Positions 17,626 through 25,732 of a stretch of DNA of 64,000 nt are shown in pieces. Origin of the DNA: Myxococcota bacterium (GTDB lineage Bacteria; Myxococcota_A; Polyangia; Palsa-1104; JAEUJZ01). Below the pieces are notes generated by a model. That model saw only the letters and a list, made by a program, of their open reading frames with translations, was not told the DNA's origin and searched no databases. Numbering within the stretch: position 1 is the first letter of the stretch; every line of letters starts with the position of its first letter. Location: contig JANWXW010000061.1 in the NCBI GenBank assembly GCA_025057315.1, positions 124,001 to 188,000 of the forward strand, written 5' to 3'. The position numbers and the translations under genes are program-made.

Positions 17626-19242
17626 GTGCCCGATAGTGTATTTCTAGTAGGCAAAATCCTACAGAAGTACCGCCTGGTGACGGACAAGCAGCTGGCTCAG
17701 GTGCTCCAGGTGCACGAGCAGCTGGCGGGGCGGGTTTCCATCGAGGATCTGCTGCTGAGCCAGGGCCTGCTCACCTCCGAGCAGGCCCTATGGCTCCAGC
17801 GGGCGGTCGAGCTGTACGAGGCCCAGATACTGGCCGCCGGGACCCAAGACGGAACGCCCCGGGCAGCGGCAGGCGAGGCGGGGGTGCAGGAGGTCTCGGC
17901 GCGCGGGGCAGGGCGTATGGAGCCAGCTCCCGCCGAGCATCGACGGGTGGAGGCAGACCCACTGCCGCTGTCGGACACACCGCAGGTTGTCGCCACCGAG
18001 GCCGCGCAGACGCCGGTGGAGCCGCTGGGATGGCCGGCTATGGAAGCCGACTCCCGGCAAACTGTCCGTCCGGGCGAGCCGGCTCGGGGGGCGCCACCGG
18101 AGGAGACGGAAGGGCAGGGGGGGCAACCAGTGCGGCCCTTGCGAGCAGCCATTGGTCGGGTGACCATTGGGGCCCTGCGGCTCGAGGTGGCCCGACGGCG
18201 CAGGGAGACCGAGGAGCAAGAACCTAGGGGCCCCTTGGCAGAGCTGCATCGCCTGCTGGTCGAGGCGCAGCGTGCTGGTGCGAGCGACCTGCTTATGAGC
18301 AGCGACCATCCCCCCGCCATGCGGGTGGCCGGTGAGCTCATGCGGGTGCCAGCGGCCCGGCCGCCGGCAGAGCTGCTGGAACTGCTGCTGCCCCAGCTCC
18401 TGACAGCCGAGCAGCTGGCGGAGCTGCAGAGCTGGGGCGCGCTGACCCTGGTTCGCAGCGGGCCCGGCCTCCGCTACCGCTTGACGGTCGTCCAGAAGGC
18501 GCAGGGCTGGCATGTGAGCGCGCGGCTGGTCCCTCCCCGCCCGCCCGGTCTGGAGGAGCTGGGGCTCCCTAAGATCGTGGCCCGCATGGCTGCCCTGCCC
18601 AGCGGTCTGGTGCTGTGCGCGGGCCCGGCGGGCGGGGGCAAGACCACCACGCTGGCGGCGTTGGTCGAGGAGATCGGCGGGCGCCGCGGGGCGCAGATTC
18701 TGGCCCTGGAGGACCACCCAGAATTTGTGCACCGCCCGCGGCGGGGCGAGGTGCATGCCCTGCGCGGCTCCGCCGTGCCGCTGGAGGCCTTGGCCCATGA
18801 CGGGGAGGTGATCGTCATCGACGAGCTGCGACCGGGGTCCAGGGTGGCGCTGGCACTGGCATTGGCCGAGGCCGGACGGCTGGTGATCTGCGCCGTCCAG
18901 GCCAGCGACGTCGCCAGCGCCCTGTCCATGCTGGTGGAGGCGGGACCGTTCGCAGAGCAGCCAGGGCTGCGGCGGCGCCTGGGGCGGACCCTGGGGGCCG
19001 CCATCGCGCAGCGCCTCCTGCGGCGGGCAGACGGACGGGGGCTGGTTCCAGCAGTGGAGGTAGTCCTGGCCACACCGGAGGTGGCGTCGCTTATTGAGGA
19101 AGGACGGCTGCTGGAGCTGCCTGCGGTGCTGCAGCGGGACCGCGCACGCGGCCAGTGCAGCCTGGAGGATGCGCTGCACGCGCTCCTGGAGCAAGGCACG
19201 GTGGACGCCGATGCCATCCGGGCGCACCTGCCCTTGTCCTAA
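17626..19242 (+). CDS. PilT-like ATPase with a long N-terminal extension, degenerate active site
   Basis: The 538-residue protein has a small N-terminal helical domain (about 1-65) of the kind found in GspE/PilB-family proteins. A Pro/Glu-rich linker (about 75-195) is followed by a PilT-like ATPase core. Walker A is GPAGGGKTT at 333-341, the Asp-box region reads ALEDHPEFVH (PilT has IEDPIEFVH), and Walker B is VIVIDE. The His-box, GTLHT in PilT, reads CAVQAS at 422-427, so the conserved His is Gln. Hydrolysis may be altered. The start is a GTG at 17626 after a TAAGG site. A second degenerate paralogue follows. Confidence 0.85.
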   Translation: MPDSVFLVGKILQKYRLVTDKQLAQVLQVHEQLAGRVSIEDLLLSQGLLTSEQALWLQRAVELYEAQILAAGTQDGTPRAAAGEAGVQEVSARGAGRMEPAPAEHRRVEADPLPLSDTPQVVATEAAQTPVEPLGWPAMEADSRQTVRPGEPARGAPPEETEGQGGQPVRPLRAAIGRVTIGALRLEVARRRRETEEQEPRGPLAELHRLLVEAQRAGASDLLMSSDHPPAMRVAGELMRVPAARPPAELLELLLPQLLTAEQLAELQSWGALTLVRSGPGLRYRLTVVQKAQGWHVSARLVPPRPPGLEELGLPKIVARMAALPSGLVLCAGPAGGGKTTTLAALVEEIGGRRGAQILALEDHPEFVHRPRRGEVHALRGSAVPLEALAHDGEVIVIDELRPGSRVALALALAEAGRLVICAVQASDVASALSMLVEAGPFAEQPGLRRRLGRTLGAAIAQRLLRRADGRGLVPAVEVVLATPEVASLIEEGRLLELPAVLQRDRARGQCSLEDALHALLEQGTVDADAIRAHLPLS

Positions 19243-19291
19243 GGGAGCTCGGAGCCAGCCCATCTGCCCATTTAGCCATCAGGGAGAGACC

Positions 19292-20356
19292 ATGGCGATG
19301 ATCCGGATGGATGCCCTCTTGGGTCTGCTGGAGCCGGCGGAGGCTCGGGGGGCGGTGCTCCAGCTTGGCACCGGGATGGTCCCGGCGTTGCGCCGACGCA
19401 ACGGGGTGACCCCGGCTCCCGGCTGGGAGGCACCGCTTGGAGCAGAACAGGTACGGGAGCTGCTCCGCGAGGTGGTAGCGGAGCAGGACTGGACCGTGCT
19501 GCAACACACCGGCTACCTGCGGTTGCTGCACCGGCGGGGCGATACCGCCTACCTGCTCCGCATCTATCGCATCTATGAAGAAGACGAGGGGGGGCTATGG
19601 GCCACGCTGCGGGTGCTGGGTGCCATGCCTCCGGAGAGCTGGACCTTGCCCCCGGCGGTGGGCATGGCCCTGCCGGCGCGTGGCGGCGGGCTGGTGCTGT
19701 GTGCCGGGCCACCCTGTGCGGGCAAGAGCACCGCGCTGTGTGCCCTGCTCGACCTGCTGGAGGCAGGGCCGCCCCGGCAGGTGGTGATGCTCGAGCAGAG
19801 GGCGGCACTCCCGGCTCGCGGGCGGCGATTGCTGCTAGTGCAGCGCGAGGTGGGGCCGGAGGCGGTTCCAGAGGCGATTGCGGTCGCGCTCAGGCAGGGG
19901 GCGGACGTGCTGGTCCTGGACCCCTTTCCAGTGGCGGCGGCGCCCTCTGCGCTCGCTGCGGCCGAGGGCGGTGTGCTGGTGCTCGGGACGGTGGAGAGCG
20001 GGAGCAGCGCCGAGGCCATCGCGCTGCTCGGGGCAGCCCTCTGTCCGCGTGAGCCTGCCTTGGGGCGGCAGCGCCTGGGCCGCTGCCTGCGGGTGCTGCT
20101 GGGCTTGCGCCTTTGCCCTGGGCGCGAGGGCCAGCTGCACCAAGCCTGCGAGCTGATCCTCGGAGGGCCCGGGCTGAGCGCTGCTGCGGCCCAGGGCAGC
20201 GGGGCAGCGCTTCTGGCCTACATCGCTGCGGGTCGTGACCGGGGCATGCATTCGCTCGATGACAGCCTGGCTTCCCTGGTCCAGGCAGGCGAGATCGCGC
20301 CCGGAGACGCCTACCTGGTGGCCCAGAACAAGCACCGCTTTGCCCCGCCGTTCTGA
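19292..20356 (+). CDS. Second, more divergent PilT-like ATPase
   Basis: The 354-residue protein is colinear with PilT. Walker A is GPPCAGKST at 139-147, the strand before it is LVLCA, and Walker B is VLVLD at 206-210 but lacks the following catalytic Glu (Asp-Pro-Phe instead). The PilT C-terminal block survives as GMHSLDDSLASLVQAGEI. The Asp-box and His-box are not recognisable. An AGGGAGAG site precedes the ATG at 19292. It lies 49 bp after the first PilT-like gene and probably acts with it, perhaps as an inactive hetero-oligomer partner (inference). Nothing else of a pilus system is in the window except the distant GspF-like gene. Confidence 0.75.
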   Translation: MAMIRMDALLGLLEPAEARGAVLQLGTGMVPALRRRNGVTPAPGWEAPLGAEQVRELLREVVAEQDWTVLQHTGYLRLLHRRGDTAYLLRIYRIYEEDEGGLWATLRVLGAMPPESWTLPPAVGMALPARGGGLVLCAGPPCAGKSTALCALLDLLEAGPPRQVVMLEQRAALPARGRRLLLVQREVGPEAVPEAIAVALRQGADVLVLDPFPVAAAPSALAAAEGGVLVLGTVESGSSAEAIALLGAALCPREPALGRQRLGRCLRVLLGLRLCPGREGQLHQACELILGGPGLSAAAAQGSGAALLAYIAAGRDRGMHSLDDSLASLVQAGEIAPGDAYLVAQNKHRFAPPF

Positions 20357-20508
20357 TCGGGGGGCCGAGGCTGGTTCCCCGCACATCTTGCGCCCTCGCC
20401 TTAGGGGCGCGCAGGGCTTGCAGCAATCCCCGAGTACGCCTGCTCTGCGCCGCGACGGATGGCCCGCGGGCACCGCAATTGCATCACCGCAAAAAAGAGG
20501 TGCGTAAC

Positions 20509-21591
20509 GTGTCGTGTCCCCTTGCCAAGGGCCCGGCCCTGGAGGCTTATCTGACATCGCTGCTGGGCCGGCCAGCCCGGCTCCTGTCCATCCGTCCGCT
20601 GGGCGAGAGCCAGCGGGCCGACAGCGGCAAAGGATATGGCTACGGCGTGCCCCTGCTCCTAGAGTATGAGGCCGATGGACAGCGGCAGCGCGCCGTGCTG
20701 GAGACGATCCGGCCAGGCCCTTTTGGGCACGAGCACATGGCGGATCGGGCGCAGCAGCTCCTGTGGGACCATCGCGCCTTTGGCCAACTCCCACGCCACG
20801 TGCGCGCGTTCGATGTGGGTATCTTGCGTCAGGACGGAGGCCTGCAGTCCCTGGGTCAGGCGGAGGAGTTCTTCCTGCTTATGGAGTTTGCAGAGGGTGA
20901 AGCCTATGCCACCGACCTGCGGCGCCTGCAGCATGCCGAGCAGCCAGCCGAGCTGGATCTGCTGCGTTGCGACGCCCTGTGCGACTACCTGGTGCAGATC
21001 CACGCGCAGCGGGGCCCTGACCCAGGGCTGTATGCCCGGCGCATCCGGGAGCTAGTGGGCCATGGCGAGTGCATCATGGGTCTGACCGACAGCTACCCAG
21101 AAGAGTATGCCGACCTGCTGCGCCGCCTGGAGCACCGCTGCCTAGACTGGCGCTGGCGCATCAAGGGCCGCTCCGACCGGCTGCGACAGGTCCATGGCGA
21201 CTTCCACCCCTGGAACATCCTGTTTCGGCAGGGGACCGAGTTCTGCGTGCTCGACCGGGCGCGCGGCGAGTGGGGTGAGCCTGCCGACGACGTGGTGAGC
21301 CTGTCGCTGAACTACCTGTTCTTTTCCCTGCAGGGCAGCGGACGTGTCGGCGGGGCACTGGGTGTGCTGTTCCAGCGCTTCTGGCAGCGGTACCTGTCGC
21401 GCAGCGGCGACCCGGGCGTGCTCCAGGTGGCGGCGCCCTTTGTCGCCTTCCGTGGCCTGGTCTTGGCTAGCCCGCGGTGGTACCCGGACCTGCCTGCGGA
21501 CCTGCGCCGACGCCTGTTCATCTTCATGGAGCGCGTCCTGGAGGCGCCGGCTTTCGATCCAGAGCGTGCTGCCAGCTACCTGGAAGGCTGA
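20509..21591 (+). CDS. Aminoglycoside-phosphotransferase-fold kinase
   Basis: The 360-residue protein has the APH catalytic loop HGDFHPWN at 229-236, with the catalytic Asp231 and the usual Asn. A second metal-binding aspartate sits in FCVLDRA (Asp249). The family phosphorylates small molecules such as aminoglycosides, choline or amino acids; the substrate here is unknown and the name does not imply resistance. A GAGG site eight bases before GTG 20509 fixes the start; a TTG ten codons upstream is less likely. The stop is one base before the APS-kinase-like start, so the pair is co-translated and may function together. Confidence 0.82.
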   Translation: MSCPLAKGPALEAYLTSLLGRPARLLSIRPLGESQRADSGKGYGYGVPLLLEYEADGQRQRAVLETIRPGPFGHEHMADRAQQLLWDHRAFGQLPRHVRAFDVGILRQDGGLQSLGQAEEFFLLMEFAEGEAYATDLRRLQHAEQPAELDLLRCDALCDYLVQIHAQRGPDPGLYARRIRELVGHGECIMGLTDSYPEEYADLLRRLEHRCLDWRWRIKGRSDRLRQVHGDFHPWNILFRQGTEFCVLDRARGEWGEPADDVVSLSLNYLFFSLQGSGRVGGALGVLFQRFWQRYLSRSGDPGVLQVAAPFVAFRGLVLASPRWYPDLPADLRRRLFIFMERVLEAPAFDPERAASYLEG

Positions 21592-21592
21592 C

Positions 21593-22228
21593 ATGGCGCC
21601 TGCCTTTGCTGTCTGGATTACCGGCCGTCCTGGGGCAGGCAAGTCGACGCTGGCGCAGGCCCTGGCCCGGGCGCTGCGGCGCCGCGGCGTGGGGGTGGCC
21701 GTGCTGGAGTCTGATGCGCTGCGGGCGCTGCTCGCACCGGGTGCCGGCTACGACGAACAGGGGCGAGCGACCTTTTACCGGGCCCTGCTCGGGCTGGCCG
21801 CGCTGCTGGTTCACCAGGGCGTGCCCGTGCTGCTGGATGCCACGGCCAACCGGCGTGCCTACCGGGCCGACGCGGCCACCGTCCTGCCTCGCTTTCTGGA
21901 GGTGCTGGTGGACTGCCCGCAGGCGGTCTGTGAGGCCCGGGACCCCAAGGGGCTGTACCGTCGCGCCCGCGCCGGAGAGGCACCTTGGTTGCCCGGCGTG
22001 GGCGTCCCCTACGAGCCGCCGGAGCAGCCCGACGTGGTGGTGCAAGGGGCGACGGAAGACCCGGACGAGGCTGCAGGGCGCATCCTGGCTGTTCTGAGCA
22101 GCCGGGGATATATGCCGTCTCAGTGTCGGCTCTGTGCTGCGCGGCGCAGCTCTGCACCCGTAGGGCCGGGCCCCAGCGCCTGGCGCGCCTCCTCGCCGTG
22201 CCCGCGGCCCAGGATGTCGCGCAGGTAG
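21593..22228 (+). CDS. APS-kinase-like P-loop kinase
   Basis: The 211-residue protein looks like adenylylsulfate kinase (CysC). Walker A is GRPGAGKST at 11-19, and DCPQAVCEARDPKGLYRRAR matches the CysC signature, with the YEPPEQPD block after it. Most CysC proteins have DGD after the first helix; here it reads ESD, so substrate specificity may differ. True CysC phosphorylates adenylylsulfate to PAPS in sulfate assimilation. The conserved part ends near residue 178, after the LSSRGY segment. About 30 extra residues follow, and the last 109 bp overlap the convergent cytochrome gene, so the C-terminus may be a read-through extension. Confidence 0.78.
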   Translation: MAPAFAVWITGRPGAGKSTLAQALARALRRRGVGVAVLESDALRALLAPGAGYDEQGRATFYRALLGLAALLVHQGVPVLLDATANRRAYRADAATVLPRFLEVLVDCPQAVCEARDPKGLYRRARAGEAPWLPGVGVPYEPPEQPDVVVQGATEDPDEAAGRILAVLSSRGYMPSQCRLCAARRSSAPVGPGPSAWRASSPCPRPRMSRR

Positions 22229-23811
22229 GGCACCAGGTCGAACGTGTCGGAGTGATCCTTGGTGTGGCAATCCAGGCACCGCTCCACCCCGGGCGAGGGC
22301 ACCGGGATGTCGTGACGGGCCGGGGAGGCCACATGCAGGGAGCCTGGGCCATGGCATGCCTCGCAGCCCACGTTGCGCAGCTCGGGGAGCGGGCGTGGCG
22401 ACCTCCGCGTCCCCTGCAGCACGGCCAAGGTCCACAGGTTGGCGCCCCCCGGCATCTCGAAGCCGGTGACGTGACAGCGGACGCAGTCATAAGAGTACTG
22501 CTTGCCGGCCTCCAGCAGGGTCCTCCAGGCGCGCGCGTGGGCTGTCGTCTGCCACTGCGCATGGGCTGCATCGTGCTGGTGGCAGCTGCCCTGGCAGGCG
22601 GTGTTGCCCACATACCCTGGTTGCCCGGGGGGCGACGGGGGTGGAGGGGCCTTGACCTGACGCAAGTTGTCATCGCCGATGCGACGGTCCAGTGCCGCCA
22701 TGGCCTGGGCCACGGCCGGATCGCGCTCCAGCCCTCGCCCCACCGGCATGAGCCGCATGGTCACATACCCCCCCGCAGGTGGGGCCTGGGGCCGCCGGGC
22801 CGCCTCCAATGCCTGACACGCTGCGGCCAGCTCCTGCTGGATGCGACGGACAAAGGCTGGGTCAGCATCCGCCGTCGCACGCAGGGTGCGAAGCTGCTCC
22901 TCCAGCTGCTGGACCTGCCGCCCCCGGCGCGCCGCCTCTCGCGCCTGCGCCTGCGCATCTGGGTGGTAGCGCAGCACCGGCTGCCCATTGGGAGCTAGGT
23001 GGACATCTAGCACCACCACCCGCTGCGCCTCCCGCGCCGGGACGACCACCAGAGCCAGGTTCGTCCGGCCGTCTGGACGGTGCCTTTCGACCAGGTCGGG
23101 GTCTTCCATGCCGTCCCCGACCCGATTGCCGGCCACCACCACATCCAGCCCGTCCACTGCCGCAGCCAGCCGGCGTGCCTCAGGCCGCTCGAGGCCGGTG
23201 AGCGCGACGATGAGCTGTGCGCCCGCTGTGCGCAGCGCCGCCACCGCCTGCACTGCGGCCGCACGTGGATCGCTAGCCTGGCTGCCCGGGGGCCAGGGCC
23301 CGGCCGGGTCGACCAGACCCAGCACGCCGATGCGGACGCCGCTCACCTCGCGCAGCACCGTGCGGCCCAGGGACAGCCCCGGCACGCGCAGGTTCGCGGC
23401 CAGCCGGTCGGCTCCCTTCAGCTCGCCGATGCCGCCCAGCAGGTCCTCAGGCTGCAGACCGAGGACCGCCCCGGCCTCCCGGTAGGTGCGCTCCAGGAAG
23501 TCGGCCTTGAGGCGGGCCTGACGCCCTTTGCTCCCTGCAACGGGCACCCCCTCGTCGTAGCGCAGCCCGCCAGCATCGAGCAGCAGGCCCCGCGCCCCGG
23601 CGGCCCGTACCAGGGCCACCACCCGGGCCACATCGCCAAGGGGCGTAGAGGTACAGCCGCACGGCTCGGGAAAGCCGTGGACCTCGGCCGTAATGTAGAG
23701 CGTAAGGTCAGGTGCGGGCAGCCTGGGTCCCGCACCCGCACGACCTGTCAGGGCCAGCAGCAGAGATACCAAGCTCACCGCAGCGGGAACGGCCAGCAGG
23801 AGCAGGCGCAT
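22120..23811 (-). CDS. Metallophosphatase-like / tetraheme cytochrome c fusion
   Basis: The 563-residue exported protein (signal-like residues 1-27) has an N-terminal 5'-nucleotidase-like domain. Its opening, ITAEVHGFPEPCGC followed by a Leu-Gly-Asp pattern, matches a family of UshA-like metallophosphatases whose metal ligands look partly lost. A coiled-coil-like region (about 300-345) follows. The C-terminus carries four heme motifs: CQGSCH at 406, CVRCH at 443, CEACH at 483 and CLDCH at 512, the first with three spacer residues. It is probably a periplasmic electron carrier or enzyme. An in-frame start at 23874 with an AAGAGAAAG site would add 21 residues. Function unknown. Confidence 0.8.
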   Translation of the reverse strand: MRLLLLAVPAAVSLVSLLLALTGRAGAGPRLPAPDLTLYITAEVHGFPEPCGCTSTPLGDVARVVALVRAAGARGLLLDAGGLRYDEGVPVAGSKGRQARLKADFLERTYREAGAVLGLQPEDLLGGIGELKGADRLAANLRVPGLSLGRTVLREVSGVRIGVLGLVDPAGPWPPGSQASDPRAAAVQAVAALRTAGAQLIVALTGLERPEARRLAAAVDGLDVVVAGNRVGDGMEDPDLVERHRPDGRTNLALVVVPAREAQRVVVLDVHLAPNGQPVLRYHPDAQAQAREAARRGRQVQQLEEQLRTLRATADADPAFVRRIQQELAAACQALEAARRPQAPPAGGYVTMRLMPVGRGLERDPAVAQAMAALDRRIGDDNLRQVKAPPPPSPPGQPGYVGNTACQGSCHQHDAAHAQWQTTAHARAWRTLLEAGKQYSYDCVRCHVTGFEMPGGANLWTLAVLQGTRRSPRPLPELRNVGCEACHGPGSLHVASPARHDIPVPSPGVERCLDCHTKDHSDTFDLVPYLRDILGRGHGEEARQALGPGPTGAELRRAAQSRH

Positions 23812-23976
23812 GGCATGGCTAGCTTGGCCGCAGTGCCCACCGAGTGCAAGGGCGGCGAAAGCGGAAAGTGACATCGCTCACTTTCTCTTGCAGAGTGTGC
23901 GCGTTTGAGGCTATGAGGGGGAGCGGACTACGGGTTTCCCTCTGTCAAACCTGCCAACCTATAAGTGAGGTGAGCG

Positions 23977-24966
23977 ATGCGCGGAACAGCCAAGATGCTC
24001 GGTGTGACCTGGGGGCTTCTGCTAGCTGCCGCTGGATGCGGTGGCTCTGGCGACGACGAGTGCCATCCCGACAAGATCTCTGGGACGAGCTACAAGTTCG
24101 CGACCAACTCCATCAAGCTCCCCACCTCTGCCATGAGCTATGCCCTGGACATCGATGGGGACATGCGCCCTGACAACCAGCTGAGGGCCATCGTCGGCGC
24201 CATCTCCAGCGCCAACTTTGACCTGCAGGGCCCGGTGGACAAGTCAGTGGCGGACGGAGAGGCCGTGATCCTGGTGGACCTGGTCGCCAGCGACCTGATG
24301 AATGGCTGCGCCAAGGCCACCTTGTATCTGGCCAATCGCCCCATGGGCAAGCCCAAGTTCGACGGCACCGATTCCTTTACCATCAACACCGCACAGAAGC
24401 CGACGGTGCTCTATGGCAAGATCACCGCCGGCAAGATGAGCAGCATCCTACCCAAAGACCAGAAGAACGACCAGGTGCAGACCATCCAGGTCAAGCTGCC
24501 GCTGGCCATGGGCGAGCTGCCGCTCACCCTCTACGGTGTGCACGCCCAGGGCAACGTCACCGAGCGCGAGATCAAGGGCGGCGAGCTGCACGGCGTCATC
24601 CGCAAGGCGGACATCGACACCCAGATCATCCCGGCAGTGGCCTCGCTGTTGACCGACCAGATCCGCAAGAATCCAACCGGATCAGCGACGGAGACCATCA
24701 TCCGGCTCTTCGAGGATACGATGGGCAACGAGGCGAGCAAGAAAAAGTGCATGATGACGCCGGCCAAGTGCTGCAGCACCCCAGCGACGCGCCAGACGTG
24801 TGAGATCCTGCCAGACGAGGTGCGCTCCAATGCCCTCATTGGCAACGTTCTGGCTGCTGATGTGCAGGTGTTCCAGGACGGCATGTGGAACCCGGTCCCC
24901 AAGGGAACGATGAAGGACGCCATGTCCGTCGGCCTGGGCTACACCGCGGTCAGAGCCAACTTCTAG
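23977..24966 (+). CDS. Lipoprotein of unknown function
   Basis: The 329-residue protein has a classical lipobox: a hydrophobic leader, then LLAAAGC with the lipidated Cys at residue 21. An Asp/Glu/Gly-rich linker follows. The mature part is a soluble domain without recognisable motifs and has a cluster of five Cys residues between about 256 and 276 (KKKCMMTPAKCC region). A GAGGTGAGCG site precedes the ATG. Myxobacterial genomes have many such large lipoproteins of unknown role. It is divergent from the cytochrome gene, and the about 100-bp gap between them probably holds both promoters. Confidence 0.75.
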   Translation: MRGTAKMLGVTWGLLLAAAGCGGSGDDECHPDKISGTSYKFATNSIKLPTSAMSYALDIDGDMRPDNQLRAIVGAISSANFDLQGPVDKSVADGEAVILVDLVASDLMNGCAKATLYLANRPMGKPKFDGTDSFTINTAQKPTVLYGKITAGKMSSILPKDQKNDQVQTIQVKLPLAMGELPLTLYGVHAQGNVTEREIKGGELHGVIRKADIDTQIIPAVASLLTDQIRKNPTGSATETIIRLFEDTMGNEASKKKCMMTPAKCCSTPATRQTCEILPDEVRSNALIGNVLAADVQVFQDGMWNPVPKGTMKDAMSVGLGYTAVRANF

Positions 24967-25024
24967 CCGGCCCCCCTCCTCCGACCTGCGTCCATCCGGA
25001 TCCAACCAGGTCTGCCCCGCCCGG

Positions 25025-25046
25025 GACAAGGTATTCATCCCTTGTC
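25025..25046. repeat. Inverted repeat upstream of the ATP synthase operon
   Basis: GACAAGG at 25025-25031 and CCTTGTC at 25040-25046 are perfect inverted copies around the 8-base loop TATTCATC. It lies 210 bp before the first atp start, in the 289-bp gap after the lipoprotein gene. With no T-run it is more likely an operator or RNA hairpin than a terminator. No other gene is evident in this gap. Confidence 0.45.
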
Positions 25047-25255
25047 ATACGCGCTGCGCCGCTTGTTACTTGCCCTGCTGCCCGGCGCACCTGTTCGTGC
25101 ACCTCGACGAGGGAGGGGTCGCTGCCATCGGCTCCGGCTGCTCCTGCCGTACCGCCCCTGCTCTGGGGCCGCCCCTTGCCTTGTGGGGCCTGCCTTGACA
25201 GGGCTGCTCCAGGGTGGTAACTGCACTGCCGCCTCCATCCCCCCTTGGAGATTGC

Positions 25256-25732
25256 ATGCACCTGGCCTCCCTGCTGGTCCTTGTGTCCGAGGAAAAAGCC
25301 CCGCCGGTCATCGACATCGACGGCACGGTGTTCGTTCAGTTCGGGCTCTTTGCACTGCTGTATCTGGCGCTCCGGTACCTGCTGTTTCAGCCCTATTTGG
25401 AGATGCGGCAGGCGCGGTCTGCCGGCATCGACGGGGAGAGGCGGCGCGCCGAGGAGATGGAGGCGATGGCCCGCGAGATGGAGCAGGATTGTGAGGGCCG
25501 GCTGGCCCGTGCCCGCGCCCGTGCAGAGGAGATGCGCCAGCGCCTGCGCGCCGAGGGGCAGGCGCAGGAGCGAGAGATGCTAAGCGAGGCCCGCGCCGCT
25601 GCCACCCACCGTCTGCTAGAGGCCCGCCGCAAGATAGCCGCTGAACTCCAGGCAGCGCAGCAGCAGATTCAGGCGCAAGCGCAGATGCTGGCGCGGCAGA
25701 TGGTCGCACGGATCTTGGGACGGGAGGCCTAA
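25256..25732 (+). CDS. ATP synthase F0 subunit b (b'-type)
   Basis: The 158-residue protein has an N-terminal transmembrane helix (about residues 26-45, LFALLYLALRYLLF) and a long Glu/Arg/Ala-rich coiled coil to its end, as in F0 b-type peripheral stalk subunits. It is the first gene of the ATP synthase operon and overlaps the next (TAATG). A TTGGAG site supports the ATG at 25256. With the following larger b subunit it makes a b/b' heterodimer stalk, known in several bacterial groups. It would anchor the F1 head through the delta subunit. Confidence 0.88.
   Translation: MHLASLLVLVSEEKAPPVIDIDGTVFVQFGLFALLYLALRYLLFQPYLEMRQARSAGIDGERRRAEEMEAMAREMEQDCEGRLARARARAEEMRQRLRAEGQAQEREMLSEARAAATHRLLEARRKIAAELQAAQQQIQAQAQMLARQMVARILGREA

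Noticed and set aside
17788..19263. 491-codon minus-strand frame opposite the first PilT-like gene
   Set aside because: The plus-strand frame has Walker motifs; the antisense product is Pro/Gln-rich and unlike any protein.
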